Assembly (NCBI RefSeq): GCF_000621745.1
Contig: NZ_KK211339.1
Span: forward strand, 33,764 to 97,763
Direction of reading: 5' to 3'
DNA: 64,000 nt
Origin: Clostridium beijerinckii HUN142
GTDB taxonomy: Bacteria; Bacillota; Clostridia; Clostridiales; Clostridiaceae
In this document: positions 16,885-26,393 of the stretch, piece after piece
How the letters are laid out: each line of letters starts with the position of its first letter
Numbering within the stretch: position 1 is the first letter of the stretch
Notes under the pieces: model-generated
What the model was told of the DNA's origin: nothing
Seen by the model: the letters and a program-made list of their open reading frames with translations, nothing else
The model's database searches: none
Made by a program: the position numbers and the translations under genes

Positions 16885-17268
16885 ATGAAAGAAGTTATGT
16901 GTATTATTCGTTTGAATAAAGTTAATAGAACCAAAGAAGCACTCGCACAAGCTGGCTTTCCATCGATTACTTGCAGAAAAGTACTTGGAAGAGGTAAGAA
17001 ATCAATTGATATAGCTTTAGTTGAAGCTTATATGGAAACTGGTGAAGTACCGCCAACATCGTATGGTGAGAATTTATCGGAAAGAGGCAGATTAATACCT
17101 AAAAGATTTATAACTTTAGTAGTAAAAGATGATGAAGTGAAAACAGTAGTGGATACCGTGGTAAGTGTAAATTCAACTGGGACTCCAGGAGATGGAAAGA
17201 TATTTGTATTACCAGTTGAAGAAGTATACAGAGTCAGAGATGGACAAATAGGTGAAGAGGCAATTTAA
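16885..17268 (+). CDS. nifI2: Nitrogen-regulatory PII-like protein NifI2
   Basis: This is a PII-family protein of 127 residues and the partner of NifI1 in post-translational nitrogenase control. It is longer than NifI1 because of an extended T-loop region (residues 45-70). It ends with the PII signature STGTPGDGKIFVLPVEEVYRV. A TAGGAGG ribosome site precedes it, and it lies 18 bases upstream of nifD. Confidence 0.95.
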   Translation: MKEVMCIIRLNKVNRTKEALAQAGFPSITCRKVLGRGKKSIDIALVEAYMETGEVPPTSYGENLSERGRLIPKRFITLVVKDDEVKTVVDTVVSVNSTGTPGDGKIFVLPVEEVYRVRDGQIGEEAI

Positions 17269-17286
17269 AGTGTGGAGGTGAAGTTA

Positions 17287-18873
17287 ATGAGTAAAGTTGA
17301 TAGTGTTTTGGACAAGTATAGTGCCAAAGTATACAAAAATAGAAAAAAACATATGCTTGAACTTGAGCAGGAAACTCAAGAGATAGATGCAAATAGAAGA
17401 ACTATACCAGGGGTTATGACACATAGAGGATGTTGTTATGCTGGATGTAAAGGTGTTGTTCTTGGACCATTAAAAGATATAGTACTTTTAACTCATGGAC
17501 CGATAGGATGTGGATATTATTCATGGGGTACTAGAAGAAATAAAGCAGTACCACAGAAAGGTGACGGAAACTTTATACAATATTGTTTTTCTACAAATTT
17601 AGGTGAAAGTGATATCGTATTTGGTGGAGAAAAGAAATTAAAGGCTGCTATAAAAGAAATTGTAGATATATTTAATCCAAAAGCAATATTTATCTGTGCG
17701 ACATGTCCAGTTGGACTTATAGGTGATGACTTACCAGCGGTTGCAAATGAATCTAAAGAATTGTATGGAATTGATGTTATATCATTCCCTTGTGAAGGAT
17801 ATAAAGGTGTATCTCAATCAGCCGGACATCATATTGCAAATAACAAGCTGATAAAATCTGTAATAGGAACTATGGATTACACACCGAAAACTCATTCAGT
17901 TAATATCCTTGGTGAATATAACATAGGTGGTGACGCTTGGGAAATAGAAAGAATTCTAAAGAAAATAGGCTATGAAGTTATATCAGTCATGACAGGTGAT
18001 GCTAGCATTGACGATATAAGAAAAGCCCATACTGCAGATTTAAATCTAGTCCAATGTCACCGTTCCATTAATTATATCGCAGAAATGATGAAAATTCAAT
18101 ATGGTACTGCGTGGATAAAAGTTGATTTTATCGGGGTTGATTGTACTGTTAGAACTTTAAGAGACATTGCTAAATTCTTTAATGATCCAGAGTTCACAGA
18201 AAGAACTGAAGCAGTTATAGCTGAAGAACTTGAAGATATTAAAGATGATATGGATTATTATAGAAGCAAGTTAACTGGTAAAAAAGCAGGTTTATATGTT
18301 GGAGGTTCAAGATCTCACCATTATCAAATGCTATTAAATGATTTAGGTGTAGAAACATTAGTTGCAGGATTTGAATTCGCACATAGAGACGATTATGAAG
18401 GTAGAGAAGTAATACCAACTATAATTGAAGATGCGGATTTGAAAAATATCGAAGTATTAGAAGTAGAAAAAATTGAAGGTAAATATAAACCAGTGAAAAC
18501 AGATGAAGAATTAGAAGAATTAAAGAAAGAAATTGTCAATTTAGAATACTATCCAGGTATGATGCGTGACATGAAAAAAGGTTCAATTGTAGTTGATGAT
18601 TTAAATGAATTTGAAACAGAAGAATTTATTAAAAAGTTAAAACTTGATATGTTTTTCTCAGGCATTAAGGATAAATATATAATACAAAAAGGTGGAGTAT
18701 TATCAAGACAATTGCACTCTTATGATTATAGTGGACCTTATGCAGGATTTAAGGGCGCTGCAAATTTTGGTAGAGATGTAACAATGAGTTTATATACTCC
18801 AGCATGGAAATACACTGTAGCTCCATGGAAAACAGAATCAATATTAGAAGGAACATTTGGAGGTGAGGTATAA
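17287..18873 (+). CDS. nifD: Nitrogenase molybdenum-iron protein alpha chain NifD
   Basis: NifD carries the FeMo-cofactor and shares the P-cluster with NifK. P-cluster cysteines lie in HRGCCYAGC, GPIGCGYY and CATCPVG. The cofactor ligands are Cys257 (VQCHRS) and His477 (LHSYDYSG), and GHHIAN supplies the conserved substrate-site histidine. Residues of about 380-430 (ADLKNIEV to DMKKGS) form the roughly 50-residue insertion typical of clostridial NifD and absent from proteobacterial proteins. ATG 17287 lies seven bases after GGAGGTG; the longer GTG reading from 17272 would place the ribosome site inside the gene. Confidence 0.97.
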   Translation: MSKVDSVLDKYSAKVYKNRKKHMLELEQETQEIDANRRTIPGVMTHRGCCYAGCKGVVLGPLKDIVLLTHGPIGCGYYSWGTRRNKAVPQKGDGNFIQYCFSTNLGESDIVFGGEKKLKAAIKEIVDIFNPKAIFICATCPVGLIGDDLPAVANESKELYGIDVISFPCEGYKGVSQSAGHHIANNKLIKSVIGTMDYTPKTHSVNILGEYNIGGDAWEIERILKKIGYEVISVMTGDASIDDIRKAHTADLNLVQCHRSINYIAEMMKIQYGTAWIKVDFIGVDCTVRTLRDIAKFFNDPEFTERTEAVIAEELEDIKDDMDYYRSKLTGKKAGLYVGGSRSHHYQMLLNDLGVETLVAGFEFAHRDDYEGREVIPTIIEDADLKNIEVLEVEKIEGKYKPVKTDEELEELKKEIVNLEYYPGMMRDMKKGSIVVDDLNEFETEEFIKKLKLDMFFSGIKDKYIIQKGGVLSRQLHSYDYSGPYAGFKGAANFGRDVTMSLYTPAWKYTVAPWKTESILEGTFGGEV

Positions 18874-20237
18874 TGTTAGATTTAACTCCTAAAGAAATGA
18901 AAGAAAGAAAAGCGATTACTATTAATCCTAGTAAAACATGTCAACCTGTGGGCGCTATGTATGCAGCTCTTGGAGTTCATGGATGTATGCCGCACAGTCA
19001 TGGTTCACAAGGTTGCTGTTCATATCATAGAACAGTTTTATCTAGACACTTTAAAGAACCTGCGATAGCAACAAGTTCATCATTTAGTGAAGGTGCTTGC
19101 GTATTTGGTGGAGGCAGTAATATTAAAACTGCTGTTAAAAATATCTTTGATATGTATAATCCGGAAATAATTGCAGTTCATACTACATGTTTATCAGAAA
19201 CAATTGGTGATGACTTAAAGGGTTTTATTGATGCTATAGATATTCCAGAAGGAAAATATGTGTTGCATGCAAATACTCCAAGTTATGTTGGATCACATAT
19301 TACTGGATTCTCTAATATGGTTTCAGGTTTTATTAAAGGTTTATCCAAAACAACTGGAGTAAAGAACGGAAAAATGTGTGTAATCCCTGGATTCGTTAAT
19401 CCTGGTGACATGCGTGAAGTAAAGAGATTATTAAAGCTTATGGGTGTAGATTTTACAATGTTACCAGATACAACTGGAGTTTTAGATGCTCCAATGACTG
19501 GGAAATATGAAATGTATCCAAAGGGTGGTACAAAGATTCAAGATATTATTGAATTAGGTGACTGCGAAAAAACATTAGCACTAGGAAGCTTTGCTTCAGA
19601 AGGAGGAGCATCTACTCTTGAAAAATTATATAAAGTTCCATATTCTACATTAAAGATGCCAATAGGTATTGGTTCTACAGATGATTTAATCATGGAATTA
19701 AGTAAATTCAGTAAGCAACAAGTTCCTTATGAACTTGAAGAAGAAAGAGGACAATTAGTTGATATAATGATTGACTCTCATCCATATTATGATGGAAAGA
19801 AAGTAGCTTTATATGGAGATCCAGATGTGCTAATTGCTTTATCTAAATTCTTATTAGAACTTGGAATGATTCCTAAGTATGTAATTACAGGAACTCCATC
19901 CAATGTATTTGAAAAACAAATGAAAGCATTATTTGATGAATTTGGTGTTGAAGGCTGCATAGCTAAACAAGATTCAGATCTTTTTGAATTGCATCAATTA
20001 ATTAAGAATGAACCTGTTGATTTACTAATGGGTGGTACTCATGGTAAATACATAGCAAGAGCTGAAGATATTCCACTAGTTAGAATTGGATTCCCAGTAT
20101 TAGATAGATATGTTCATTCATATATGCCTAATGTTGGATATAGAGGTGCTATGAGATTATTAGAATTAATGCTTGGTGCATTAATGGATAGACAAGATAG
20201 AGACGTAAAAGATGAAGATTTTGAATTAGTAATGTAG
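18873..20237 (+). CDS. nifK: Nitrogenase molybdenum-iron protein beta chain NifK
   Basis: NifK pairs with NifD to form the MoFe protein and supplies P-cluster cysteines in TCQPVGA, HGSQGCCSYHR and TTCLSETIGDD. At 454 residues it lacks the N-terminal extension of proteobacterial NifK (about 520), as in C. pasteurianum. It starts within the nifD stop codon (TAATG), so translation is coupled. A large palindromic repeat element begins 16 bases after its stop codon. Confidence 0.97.
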   Translation: MLDLTPKEMKERKAITINPSKTCQPVGAMYAALGVHGCMPHSHGSQGCCSYHRTVLSRHFKEPAIATSSSFSEGACVFGGGSNIKTAVKNIFDMYNPEIIAVHTTCLSETIGDDLKGFIDAIDIPEGKYVLHANTPSYVGSHITGFSNMVSGFIKGLSKTTGVKNGKMCVIPGFVNPGDMREVKRLLKLMGVDFTMLPDTTGVLDAPMTGKYEMYPKGGTKIQDIIELGDCEKTLALGSFASEGGASTLEKLYKVPYSTLKMPIGIGSTDDLIMELSKFSKQQVPYELEEERGQLVDIMIDSHPYYDGKKVALYGDPDVLIALSKFLLELGMIPKYVITGTPSNVFEKQMKALFDEFGVEGCIAKQDSDLFELHQLIKNEPVDLLMGGTHGKYIARAEDIPLVRIGFPVLDRYVHSYMPNVGYRGAMRLLELMLGALMDRQDRDVKDEDFELVM

Positions 20238-20253
20238 ATAAATATGTATAATT

Positions 20254-20443
20254 ACCGAAATCATAAATATTTTGATTCCGAAAAACTATGAAAATATCGC
20301 TGAAGGTTCTAAGCAGCAGGTTGTATCCAATTTAGCATGCTCCAACTTTCAGTTTGACAAGCTAAATTGGAACAACCTACAGCTAAGAACCTTTAACAGC
20401 TCATTTTCAAATGTTTTCTCCACAAATATATTTATGATTTCTA
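20254..20443. repeat. Large palindromic repeat element R1, copy 1
   Basis: The element is bounded by GAAATCATAAATAT and its inverted copy ATATTTATGATTTC. It is an imperfect palindrome along its whole length, with inner arms GCTGAAGGTTCT/AGAACCTTTAACAGC and CCAATTTAGC/GCTAAATTGG around a small core. Related copies occur at 25836-26020, 26088-26378 and 28534-28765, with a fragment at 48085-48185. It may act as the nifK terminator or as an mRNA processing site, and looks like a non-autonomous (MITE-like) element. Confidence 0.75.
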
Positions 20444-20825
20444 GTGAAAATATGAACTTAAAGTTTTGGTAATTTCTAATGAGGAAATCCTACATTAGTA
20501 TTCTAAATGCAACACTGCATATTATGACTCTTGTGGTTACAAAATAGTACCTACTATTTCTGGTGTAGTGTATATTTCAAAACTTAAATTTATTTTTGAA
20601 ATTATTTATCTAAAAATAGTGTGTGAAGTAAGTGTTTAATAAGTATTTAGTGGAAAGATGTGTATTTGGGATAGAGTCTTCACTGCAAGTTAAGTTTAAA
20701 TGTTGATTTATTTATTTAAAAGAGTATCAACCATTTCTGGTGTAGTGTATATCTAAAATTTAAATTTGTTTTTTAAATTTATTTATTTGGAAAGAGTGTG
20801 TGAAAATAGTATAAACCAAATCATA
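20444..20825. repeat. Degenerate tandem direct repeat in the nifK-nifE gap
   Basis: No gene is visible here. TTTCTGGTGTAGTGTATAT occurs at about 20557 and again at about 20734. Each copy is followed by a similar AT-rich stretch ending in AGTGTGTGAA, so a unit of about 80 bases has been duplicated with divergence. Confidence 0.6.
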
Positions 20826-20826
20826 T

Positions 20827-20911
20827 GTATATGTTGCAATTCACAATTGAGTCTAAAATTCTTGCAATATTTTTAGAATTATGATGACGAATTAGTTTTG
20901 CAACATATATA
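20827..20911. repeat. Small terminal-inverted-repeat element R2, copy 1
   Basis: The ends are TATATGTTGCAA and TTGCAACATATA, a perfect 12-base inverted repeat, around an AT-rich core with ATATTTTTAGAATTATGAT. Related copies occur at 28099-28180, 33396-33489 and, reversed and diverged, at 51009-51120. It resembles a MITE-type element. Confidence 0.7.
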
Positions 20912-20937
20912 GAACAATATAAAAAATATACCCCTAT

Positions 20938-21007
20938 AAAAAAAGCAGCTATGCTGCAATTAAGATCTTGAATAAAAAAAGCAACTATGATGCAATTAAG
21001 ATTTTAG
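20938..21007. repeat. Tandem 35-base repeat with GCAGC palindrome
   Basis: Two adjacent units read AAAAAGCA(G/A)CTATG(C/A)TGCAATTAAGAT. The palindromic core GCAGCTATGCTGC recurs in its inverted-arm form as GCAGCATAGCTGC at 41735-41747 and 51854-51866. Confidence 0.6.
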
Positions 21008-21112
21008 AAGATATGTTAAATTCAAAAAAGTTAATAATTTCAATGATTGAGCAATTGAACATGGATAAAACATGTCAATTGCTCTATTTATTAATAAGGC
21101 TTTTAATGCTTA

Positions 21113-21250
21113 TTAATATTGAAAATTGAGAATGTAGAATGAGTAATAAATTTAGTTATAAGGAATTTGTAAAAAATGTATTATGTGCATTATTTAAAGT
21201 AAAGTTAACTTTCATCCTTTATTCTCAATTCTCAATCTATAATTATAAAT
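21113..21250. other. Imperfect inverted repeat upstream of nifE
   Basis: AATTGAGAATGTAGAATGAG near 21122-21141 and TTCTCAATTCTCAATC near 21222-21237 face each other about 80 bases apart just before the nifE ribosome site. A spurious open frame crosses this stretch and joins nifE in frame. I treat it as non-coding. Confidence 0.4.
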
Positions 21251-21270
21251 TCAAAAGGTGGTGTGGCATT

Positions 21271-22635
21271 ATGGAAAAGAAAATAAGTAATTCACTTCTT
21301 GAAGAAAGAGAAGATTTTGTATGTTTTAAAGAAGGTCATAATAAAAAATCTATGAAGTGCGATGGTGATAGTGTATCAGGATCAGTTAGTCAAAGAGCGT
21401 GTGTATATTGTGGAGCAAGAGTTGTATTAAATCCAATAACAGATGCATACCACATAGTTCATGGACCTATTGGATGTGCTAGCTACACTTGGGATATAAG
21501 AGGAAGTCTTTCGAGTGGTGAAAATTTATATAGAAATAGTTTTTCAACAGATTTAAGTGAACAAGATGTTATTTTTGGTGGTGAAAAAAAATTAATTGCT
21601 GCCATAGAAGGAATAATGGAAAATCATAATCCTAAGTTAATTTTTGTTTATGCAACTTGTATTGTAGGTGTAATAGGAGATGATGTTAAGGCCGTATGTA
21701 AGATAGCTGAGGAAAAATATAATGTACCAGTTATTCCAGTTATGTCTCCAGGTTTTTCTGGAAATAAATCTAAAGGATATAAACTAGCTTGTAATGCACT
21801 AATGAATTTATTTTCTAGAAATATTCTGCCTAAGAGAAAAGGAATTAATATGTTAGGTGATTTCAATTTGGCTGGTGAAATATGGATTGTTAAAGAGTAT
21901 CTAAAGAAAATTGGAATAGATGTAATATCAACTATTACTGGAGACTCCAGCTATGACAAATTACTAAAGTCTAGCAGCGCAAGTTTTAATGTTGTTCAAT
22001 GTGCTGGCTCCATGACATATTTAGCAAAGAGAATGGAAGCAGAAATGGATATTCCTTTCGTTAAAATAAGTTTTGTGGGACTTGAAGATACAAAAAATTC
22101 ATTACTCAGAATAGCAAGCTTATTTGGAGATGAAGAAATGTTAGCAAAGGCTAAGGCTTTTGTTAAAGAAGAGGAACAAAAAATATTGCCTGTATTAGAG
22201 AAATATAAGGAAAATCTTAAGGGGAAAAAAGCTGCAATATATGTAGGCGGAGGATTTAAAGCAATCTCCTTAATCAAACAGTTTAATGAACTTGGAATAG
22301 ATACAGTGATGGTTGGAACACAAACTGGAAAGAAAGATGATTATGAAGTTATAAATAGTTTAGTTAAAGATGGGACAGTAGTTTTGGACGATGCAAATCC
22401 TTCGGAATTAGAAAAATTTATGATTGAGCAGGATGTAGATATTTTAGTTGGAGGAGTTAAGGAAAGACCACTTGCTTATAAATTGGGAGTTGCCTTTTGT
22501 GACCATAATCATGAAAGAAAGCATCCACTTGGAGGTTTTGTGGGAGCTGTTAATTTCGCAAAGGAAATTAATCTTTCAATTAATAGTCCTGTATGGAAGT
22601 ATGTAAAGGAGAGTGAAGAGAATGAAGGAATCTAA
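21271..22635 (+). CDS. nifE: Nitrogenase FeMo-cofactor scaffold NifE
   Basis: NifE forms the NifEN scaffold on which the NifB-co precursor matures to FeMo-co. The 454-residue protein is NifD-like, with RACVYCGARVVLNP, HGPIGCASYTWDIRGS, VYATCIVGVIGDD and VVQCAGSMTYLA. It differs from NifD by lacking the LHSYDYSG cofactor histidine motif. I place the start at ATG 21271 after AAGGTGGTG. The frame is open upstream to 21139, but that extension is not conserved-looking. It overlaps the following nifN-B by 14 bases. Confidence 0.95.
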   Translation: MEKKISNSLLEEREDFVCFKEGHNKKSMKCDGDSVSGSVSQRACVYCGARVVLNPITDAYHIVHGPIGCASYTWDIRGSLSSGENLYRNSFSTDLSEQDVIFGGEKKLIAAIEGIMENHNPKLIFVYATCIVGVIGDDVKAVCKIAEEKYNVPVIPVMSPGFSGNKSKGYKLACNALMNLFSRNILPKRKGINMLGDFNLAGEIWIVKEYLKKIGIDVISTITGDSSYDKLLKSSSASFNVVQCAGSMTYLAKRMEAEMDIPFVKISFVGLEDTKNSLLRIASLFGDEEMLAKAKAFVKEEEQKILPVLEKYKENLKGKKAAIYVGGGFKAISLIKQFNELGIDTVMVGTQTGKKDDYEVINSLVKDGTVVLDDANPSELEKFMIEQDVDILVGGVKERPLAYKLGVAFCDHNHERKHPLGGFVGAVNFAKEINLSINSPVWKYVKESEENEGI

Positions 22636-25312
22636 AAGTTATGTAAATCTAACCGTAAATCCATGCAAAATGTGTATGCCTATGGGAGTTAGCAATGCTT
22701 TATATGGAATTAAGAATTGTATGACTATATTACATGGATCACAAGGTTGTAGTACATATATTAGAAGACATATGGCAACACACTATAATGAGCCGGTAGA
22801 TATTGCTTCATCTTCACTAACTGAAGAAGGAACTGTTTATGGTGGTGAAAATAATTTGATTAAAGGATTAGAAAATTTAATTAAATTATATAACCCAGAA
22901 GTTATAGGTATTGCAACAACTTGCCTTGCAGAAACCATAGGAGAGGATGTAGTAAGGCTTTCAAAGATATTTTATGAAAAACATCCAGATAGTAAAGTTA
23001 AGTTAATACCAATACAATCGCCGGGATATGGTGGAACTCAATATGGCGGATATTTTACAGCTTTAAGGGCAGTTGTAGAAAATGTAGAAATGTATCCAGA
23101 TAAAAATGAAAAGGTAAATGTTATTGCCGGGCCAATGAGTAGTGCAGATATGAGGGAGATAAAAGAGATATTGGAGGAGTTTAAAATTGATTATATATTG
23201 CTGCCTGACTTATCTGAGAATTTAGATGGAGTTCATAGCAAAAAATACAACAGACTTCCAAGTAATGGTACAAGTATAGAAGAAATTAAATTTATGGGTG
23301 GAGCAAAAGCTACTATTGAATTAACTACCTTTATTAAAGAAGAATATTCTGTAGGAAGTTATTTAGAGGAGAATTTTGGAGTTAAGAATTTTAGAATTAA
23401 TGTTCCAAGAGGTCTTAGAGATACTGATAATTTTTTAAAAGTGCTAGCTAAAATATCAGGAAATCCAATTCCAGAAAAATATAAAAAACAAAGAGGAAGA
23501 TATTTAGATGCTATGATTGATTCTCATAAATATAATGCAGAAGCTAGAATTGCTATATTTGGAGAACCTGATTTTGTATACTCTACTGCAAGATTAGCTG
23601 TAGAAAACGGAGCTGTACCAGTACTTATTGCAAGTGGAGATGTATGTAAAAAACTTGAACCAAGCTTAAGGGAAGAAGTTAACGAACTTTCAAATCAGTT
23701 ATTTGCAGGTGAATGCAAAATCATAGATGAGGCAGACTTTAAGGAAATAGAAAAATTCGCCTTAGATTTAAAGGTAAATGTAATGATTGGAAGCTCGGAT
23801 GGAAGAAGAATAGAGGAAAAACATAAGATTCCATTAATTCGAATGGCATTTCCTATTCACGATAGGATCGGTGGACAAAGAATATTGTCTATAGGCTATG
23901 AAGGATCTTTAAATTTAGGTGATCAAATTACTAATGTTATGCTCGCTAAAACTGAAATGACTTTTAGAGAGAATTTATACAATGAATATTATAAGGAAGA
24001 AGTTGAAATAAGTAATAAAGATATAGCAATTGAGGGGGAGAAAAAGATGGAAGCAAGGATTATCAGCAGAGAAGAAGTAGAAGAAAAAACAAAAACTCAT
24101 CCATGTTTTAGCTGTTCATCAGCTCACAAGTATGCAAGAATGCATATTCCTATAGCACCAAAGTGTAATATTAGCTGCAATTATTGTTTAAGAAAATTTG
24201 ATTGTGTTAATGAGAGCAGACCTGGGGTAACAACTGAAGTATTATCTCCAGAAGAAGCTTTTGCTAAATACAAACTAGTAAAATCAAAAATGGACAACTT
24301 AAAAGTTGTTGGAATAGCTGGACCTGGCGATGCTCTTGCTAACTTTGATAATGTTAGGGAAACTTTGAAGCTTATAAGAGAACATGATCCAGAAGTTACA
24401 TTTTGTCTATCAACAAACGGATTAATGCTTCCATTTTATGCTCAAGAGCTGATTAATTTAGGAGTAAGTCATGTAACTGTAACAATGAATGCTATTGATC
24501 CTAAAATAACTGCTAAAGTATATAAATTCGTAGATTACTTAGGGGTTACTTATACTGGTGAAGAGGCAGCTCAAATTCTCTTAAATAACCAATTATCAGG
24601 TATAAAGTATTTAGCTGATAGAGGAATTATGGTTAAGGTCAATATAGTAATGCTTAAGGGAATTAATGATCATCATATAGAGGAAGTAACAAAAAAAGCA
24701 AAGGAACTTGGAGCAGGAATAACAAATATAATGCAAATGATTCCTGTAAAAGGAAGCGTCTTTGAAAATATGCCACTTACAAGTAATAAAGAAATAATGG
24801 ATTTAAGAAAAAAATGTGGAGAGCATATTGAACAGATGTATCATTGTAAGCAATGCAGAGCAGATGCTATTGGTTTACTTGGAGATGATCAATCTCAAAA
24901 ATTTAATAAGCCGTCAAATATAAAGGAAGTTACAGAAGAAAAACCACTAAAGTTTGCGATTGCATCAAAAAGTGGAATAGGCGTGGATATGCATTTTGGA
25001 CATGCATCTGAATTTTATATCTATGAATATAAAAATGGAGAGCCAAGATATTTGGAAAAAAGAAATGTTGAAAAATATTGTAATGGAAAAGAAGTTTGTG
25101 AAGAAGAGGAAGATAAGTTTGTTAAGCTTTCAAAAGTTGTTTCAGACTGTAATGGAGTACTTTGTCTTAGAATTGGTGATGAACCAAAAAGAAAATTTAA
25201 AAGTATGAATATAGAAATTTTTATGACATGTGAAACTATTGAAACAGCTGTTGAAAAAGCAGCAGAAGCTATATTAAAAGGAACTGAAGTTAAAGAAATG
25301 CTAAGAGCTTAA
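22622..25312 (+). CDS. nifB: NifN-NifB fusion with C-terminal NifX-like domain
   Basis: This one 896-residue polypeptide combines three cofactor-assembly functions. Residues 1-430 are NifN (NPCKMCMPMGVSNAL, HGSQGCSTYIRRH, TTCLAETIGED), the partner of NifE. Residues 480-760 are NifB, the radical-SAM enzyme that builds NifB-co, with C515-x3-C519-x2-C522 (CNISCNYC) preceded by HPCFSCSSAHKYAR. Residues of about 777-890 are a NifX/NafY-type cofactor-binding domain (GIGVDMHFGHASEFYIYEY). NifN-B fusion is known from C. pasteurianum. ATG 22622 follows AAAGGAG; an upstream GTG at 22613 is too close to that site. Confidence 0.95.
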   Translation: MKESKSYVNLTVNPCKMCMPMGVSNALYGIKNCMTILHGSQGCSTYIRRHMATHYNEPVDIASSSLTEEGTVYGGENNLIKGLENLIKLYNPEVIGIATTCLAETIGEDVVRLSKIFYEKHPDSKVKLIPIQSPGYGGTQYGGYFTALRAVVENVEMYPDKNEKVNVIAGPMSSADMREIKEILEEFKIDYILLPDLSENLDGVHSKKYNRLPSNGTSIEEIKFMGGAKATIELTTFIKEEYSVGSYLEENFGVKNFRINVPRGLRDTDNFLKVLAKISGNPIPEKYKKQRGRYLDAMIDSHKYNAEARIAIFGEPDFVYSTARLAVENGAVPVLIASGDVCKKLEPSLREEVNELSNQLFAGECKIIDEADFKEIEKFALDLKVNVMIGSSDGRRIEEKHKIPLIRMAFPIHDRIGGQRILSIGYEGSLNLGDQITNVMLAKTEMTFRENLYNEYYKEEVEISNKDIAIEGEKKMEARIISREEVEEKTKTHPCFSCSSAHKYARMHIPIAPKCNISCNYCLRKFDCVNESRPGVTTEVLSPEEAFAKYKLVKSKMDNLKVVGIAGPGDALANFDNVRETLKLIREHDPEVTFCLSTNGLMLPFYAQELINLGVSHVTVTMNAIDPKITAKVYKFVDYLGVTYTGEEAAQILLNNQLSGIKYLADRGIMVKVNIVMLKGINDHHIEEVTKKAKELGAGITNIMQMIPVKGSVFENMPLTSNKEIMDLRKKCGEHIEQMYHCKQCRADAIGLLGDDQSQKFNKPSNIKEVTEEKPLKFAIASKSGIGVDMHFGHASEFYIYEYKNGEPRYLEKRNVEKYCNGKEVCEEEEDKFVKLSKVVSDCNGVLCLRIGDEPKRKFKSMNIEIFMTCETIETAVEKAAEAILKGTEVKEMLRA

Positions 25313-25496
25313 ACCTGAATAATTAGTATATACACAGAAATAATGTGGTATGCGTTTGCTACAATTGACCTGAGATTTATATGGATGATTCTAAGGCAAC
25401 ATTTCGCAAAGGCATCCTCCATTATTTCTGATATATTATAGATATTCAATATACATGTTTAAATTAAAGTTTAATAAAAAAGAGGAGGCAAATAAA

Positions 25497-25805
25497 ATGA
25501 TCGATATAAAACATCATATTTTCGTTTGTGCAAGTTGTAGAGTTAATGGAATGCAAAAAGGAATGTGTTATTCTAAAGATTCAGTAAATGTTGTACAAAA
25601 GTTTATGGAGGAAGTTGAAGATAGGGATTTAATAAATGAAGTAATGGTAACTAATACAGGGTGTTTAGGCGTATGTAATAAAGGTCCTATTGTAGTTGTT
25701 TATCCTGAAGGAACTTGGTATGGAAATGTAAAGGTTGAAGATGTAGAAAGAATTGTAGAAGAACATATTGAAGGTGGAAAAGTAGTTGAAGAATTAGTTA
25801 TCTAA
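25497..25805 (+). CDS. Thioredoxin-like [2Fe-2S] ferredoxin, nif-associated
   Basis: This 102-residue protein has the exact length and cysteine layout of the C. pasteurianum [2Fe-2S] ferredoxin: C11, C14, C24, C56 and C60 (FVCASC, GMC, NTGCLGVC). That protein interacts with the MoFe protein and is thought to serve nitrogenase. ATG 25497 follows GAGGAGG. A longer frame from 25455 has no conserved residues before it. Palindromic repeat copy 2 lies directly downstream. Confidence 0.93.
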   Translation: MIDIKHHIFVCASCRVNGMQKGMCYSKDSVNVVQKFMEEVEDRDLINEVMVTNTGCLGVCNKGPIVVVYPEGTWYGNVKVEDVERIVEEHIEGGKVVEELVI

Positions 25806-25835
25806 AAATTATAGACAACATATGTGGTAGCTTAC

Positions 25836-26020
25836 CGAAATCATAAATATTTTGATCCGAAAAGCTATGAAAATATCGCTGAACATTCTAAGTTGCAGGT
25901 TTCACCACTTTAGCATGCTCCCACTTTCAGTGTGACAAGCTAAAGAGGAACAACCTACAGCTAAGAATCTTAACAGCTCATTTTCAAATGTTTTCTCCAC
26001 AAATATATTTATGATTTCTA
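25836..26020. repeat. Large palindromic repeat element R1, copy 2
   Basis: It is nearly identical at its ends and along most of its arms to copy 1 (CGAAATCATAAATATTTTG to ATATTTATGATTTCTAG) and lies in the same orientation. The inner arm differs (CACTTTAGC/GCTAAAG) but stays complementary, so the palindrome is conserved by paired changes. It begins 30 bases after the ferredoxin stop codon. Confidence 0.75.
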
Positions 26021-26087
26021 GCTAAGATAACCATTTATATATAGTAAATATGTTCACATAATAAGTCTATTTAATAATTTGGACATC

Positions 26088-26378
26088 TATATAGATAAAC
26101 AACTTAAGAATTAGATTTATACTTTGCAATAAATACCATACTAGAAAGCAGAAACATTTTTATGAAGCAGGCATTGAAAATTAGCTGGTAAAAGCTCTTA
26201 ATTGTAGGTTGTTCAACTAATGCTTGTCACAATGAAATTGGAAGCAAGCATTAGTGGTGCAACCTGCAATTTAGTGCTTTCAGCAAAGTTTTCATGGTCC
26301 TGTGAAATAACAATGTTTCTCCTTTCGGGGGATTATTGCATAAGTCTAAGTTATGTATTGTTTATCTATATAGATATA
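26088..26378. repeat. Large palindromic repeat element R1, copy 3 (opposite orientation)
   Basis: The outer ends are TCTATATAGATAAACAA and TTGTTTATCTATATAGA, a perfect 17-base inverted repeat. The interior (26145-26340) carries the R1 arms in reverse orientation, with an alternative core around ACTAATGCTTG/CAAGCATTAGT. Its right end abuts the nifV-omega ribosome site, so it may supply that gene's promoter or leader. It shares more than 200 bases with copy 4. Confidence 0.7.
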
Positions 26379-26393
26379 AGGGTGGATTGAGTA

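Noticed and set aside
20272..20472. 66-residue ORF after nifK
   Set aside because: It lies wholly within palindromic element R1 and its translation is low-complexity. It has no ribosome site.
21139..21270. 44-residue N-terminal extension of NifE
   Set aside because: It overlaps an inverted-repeat stretch, has no ribosome site, and a good one precedes ATG 21271.
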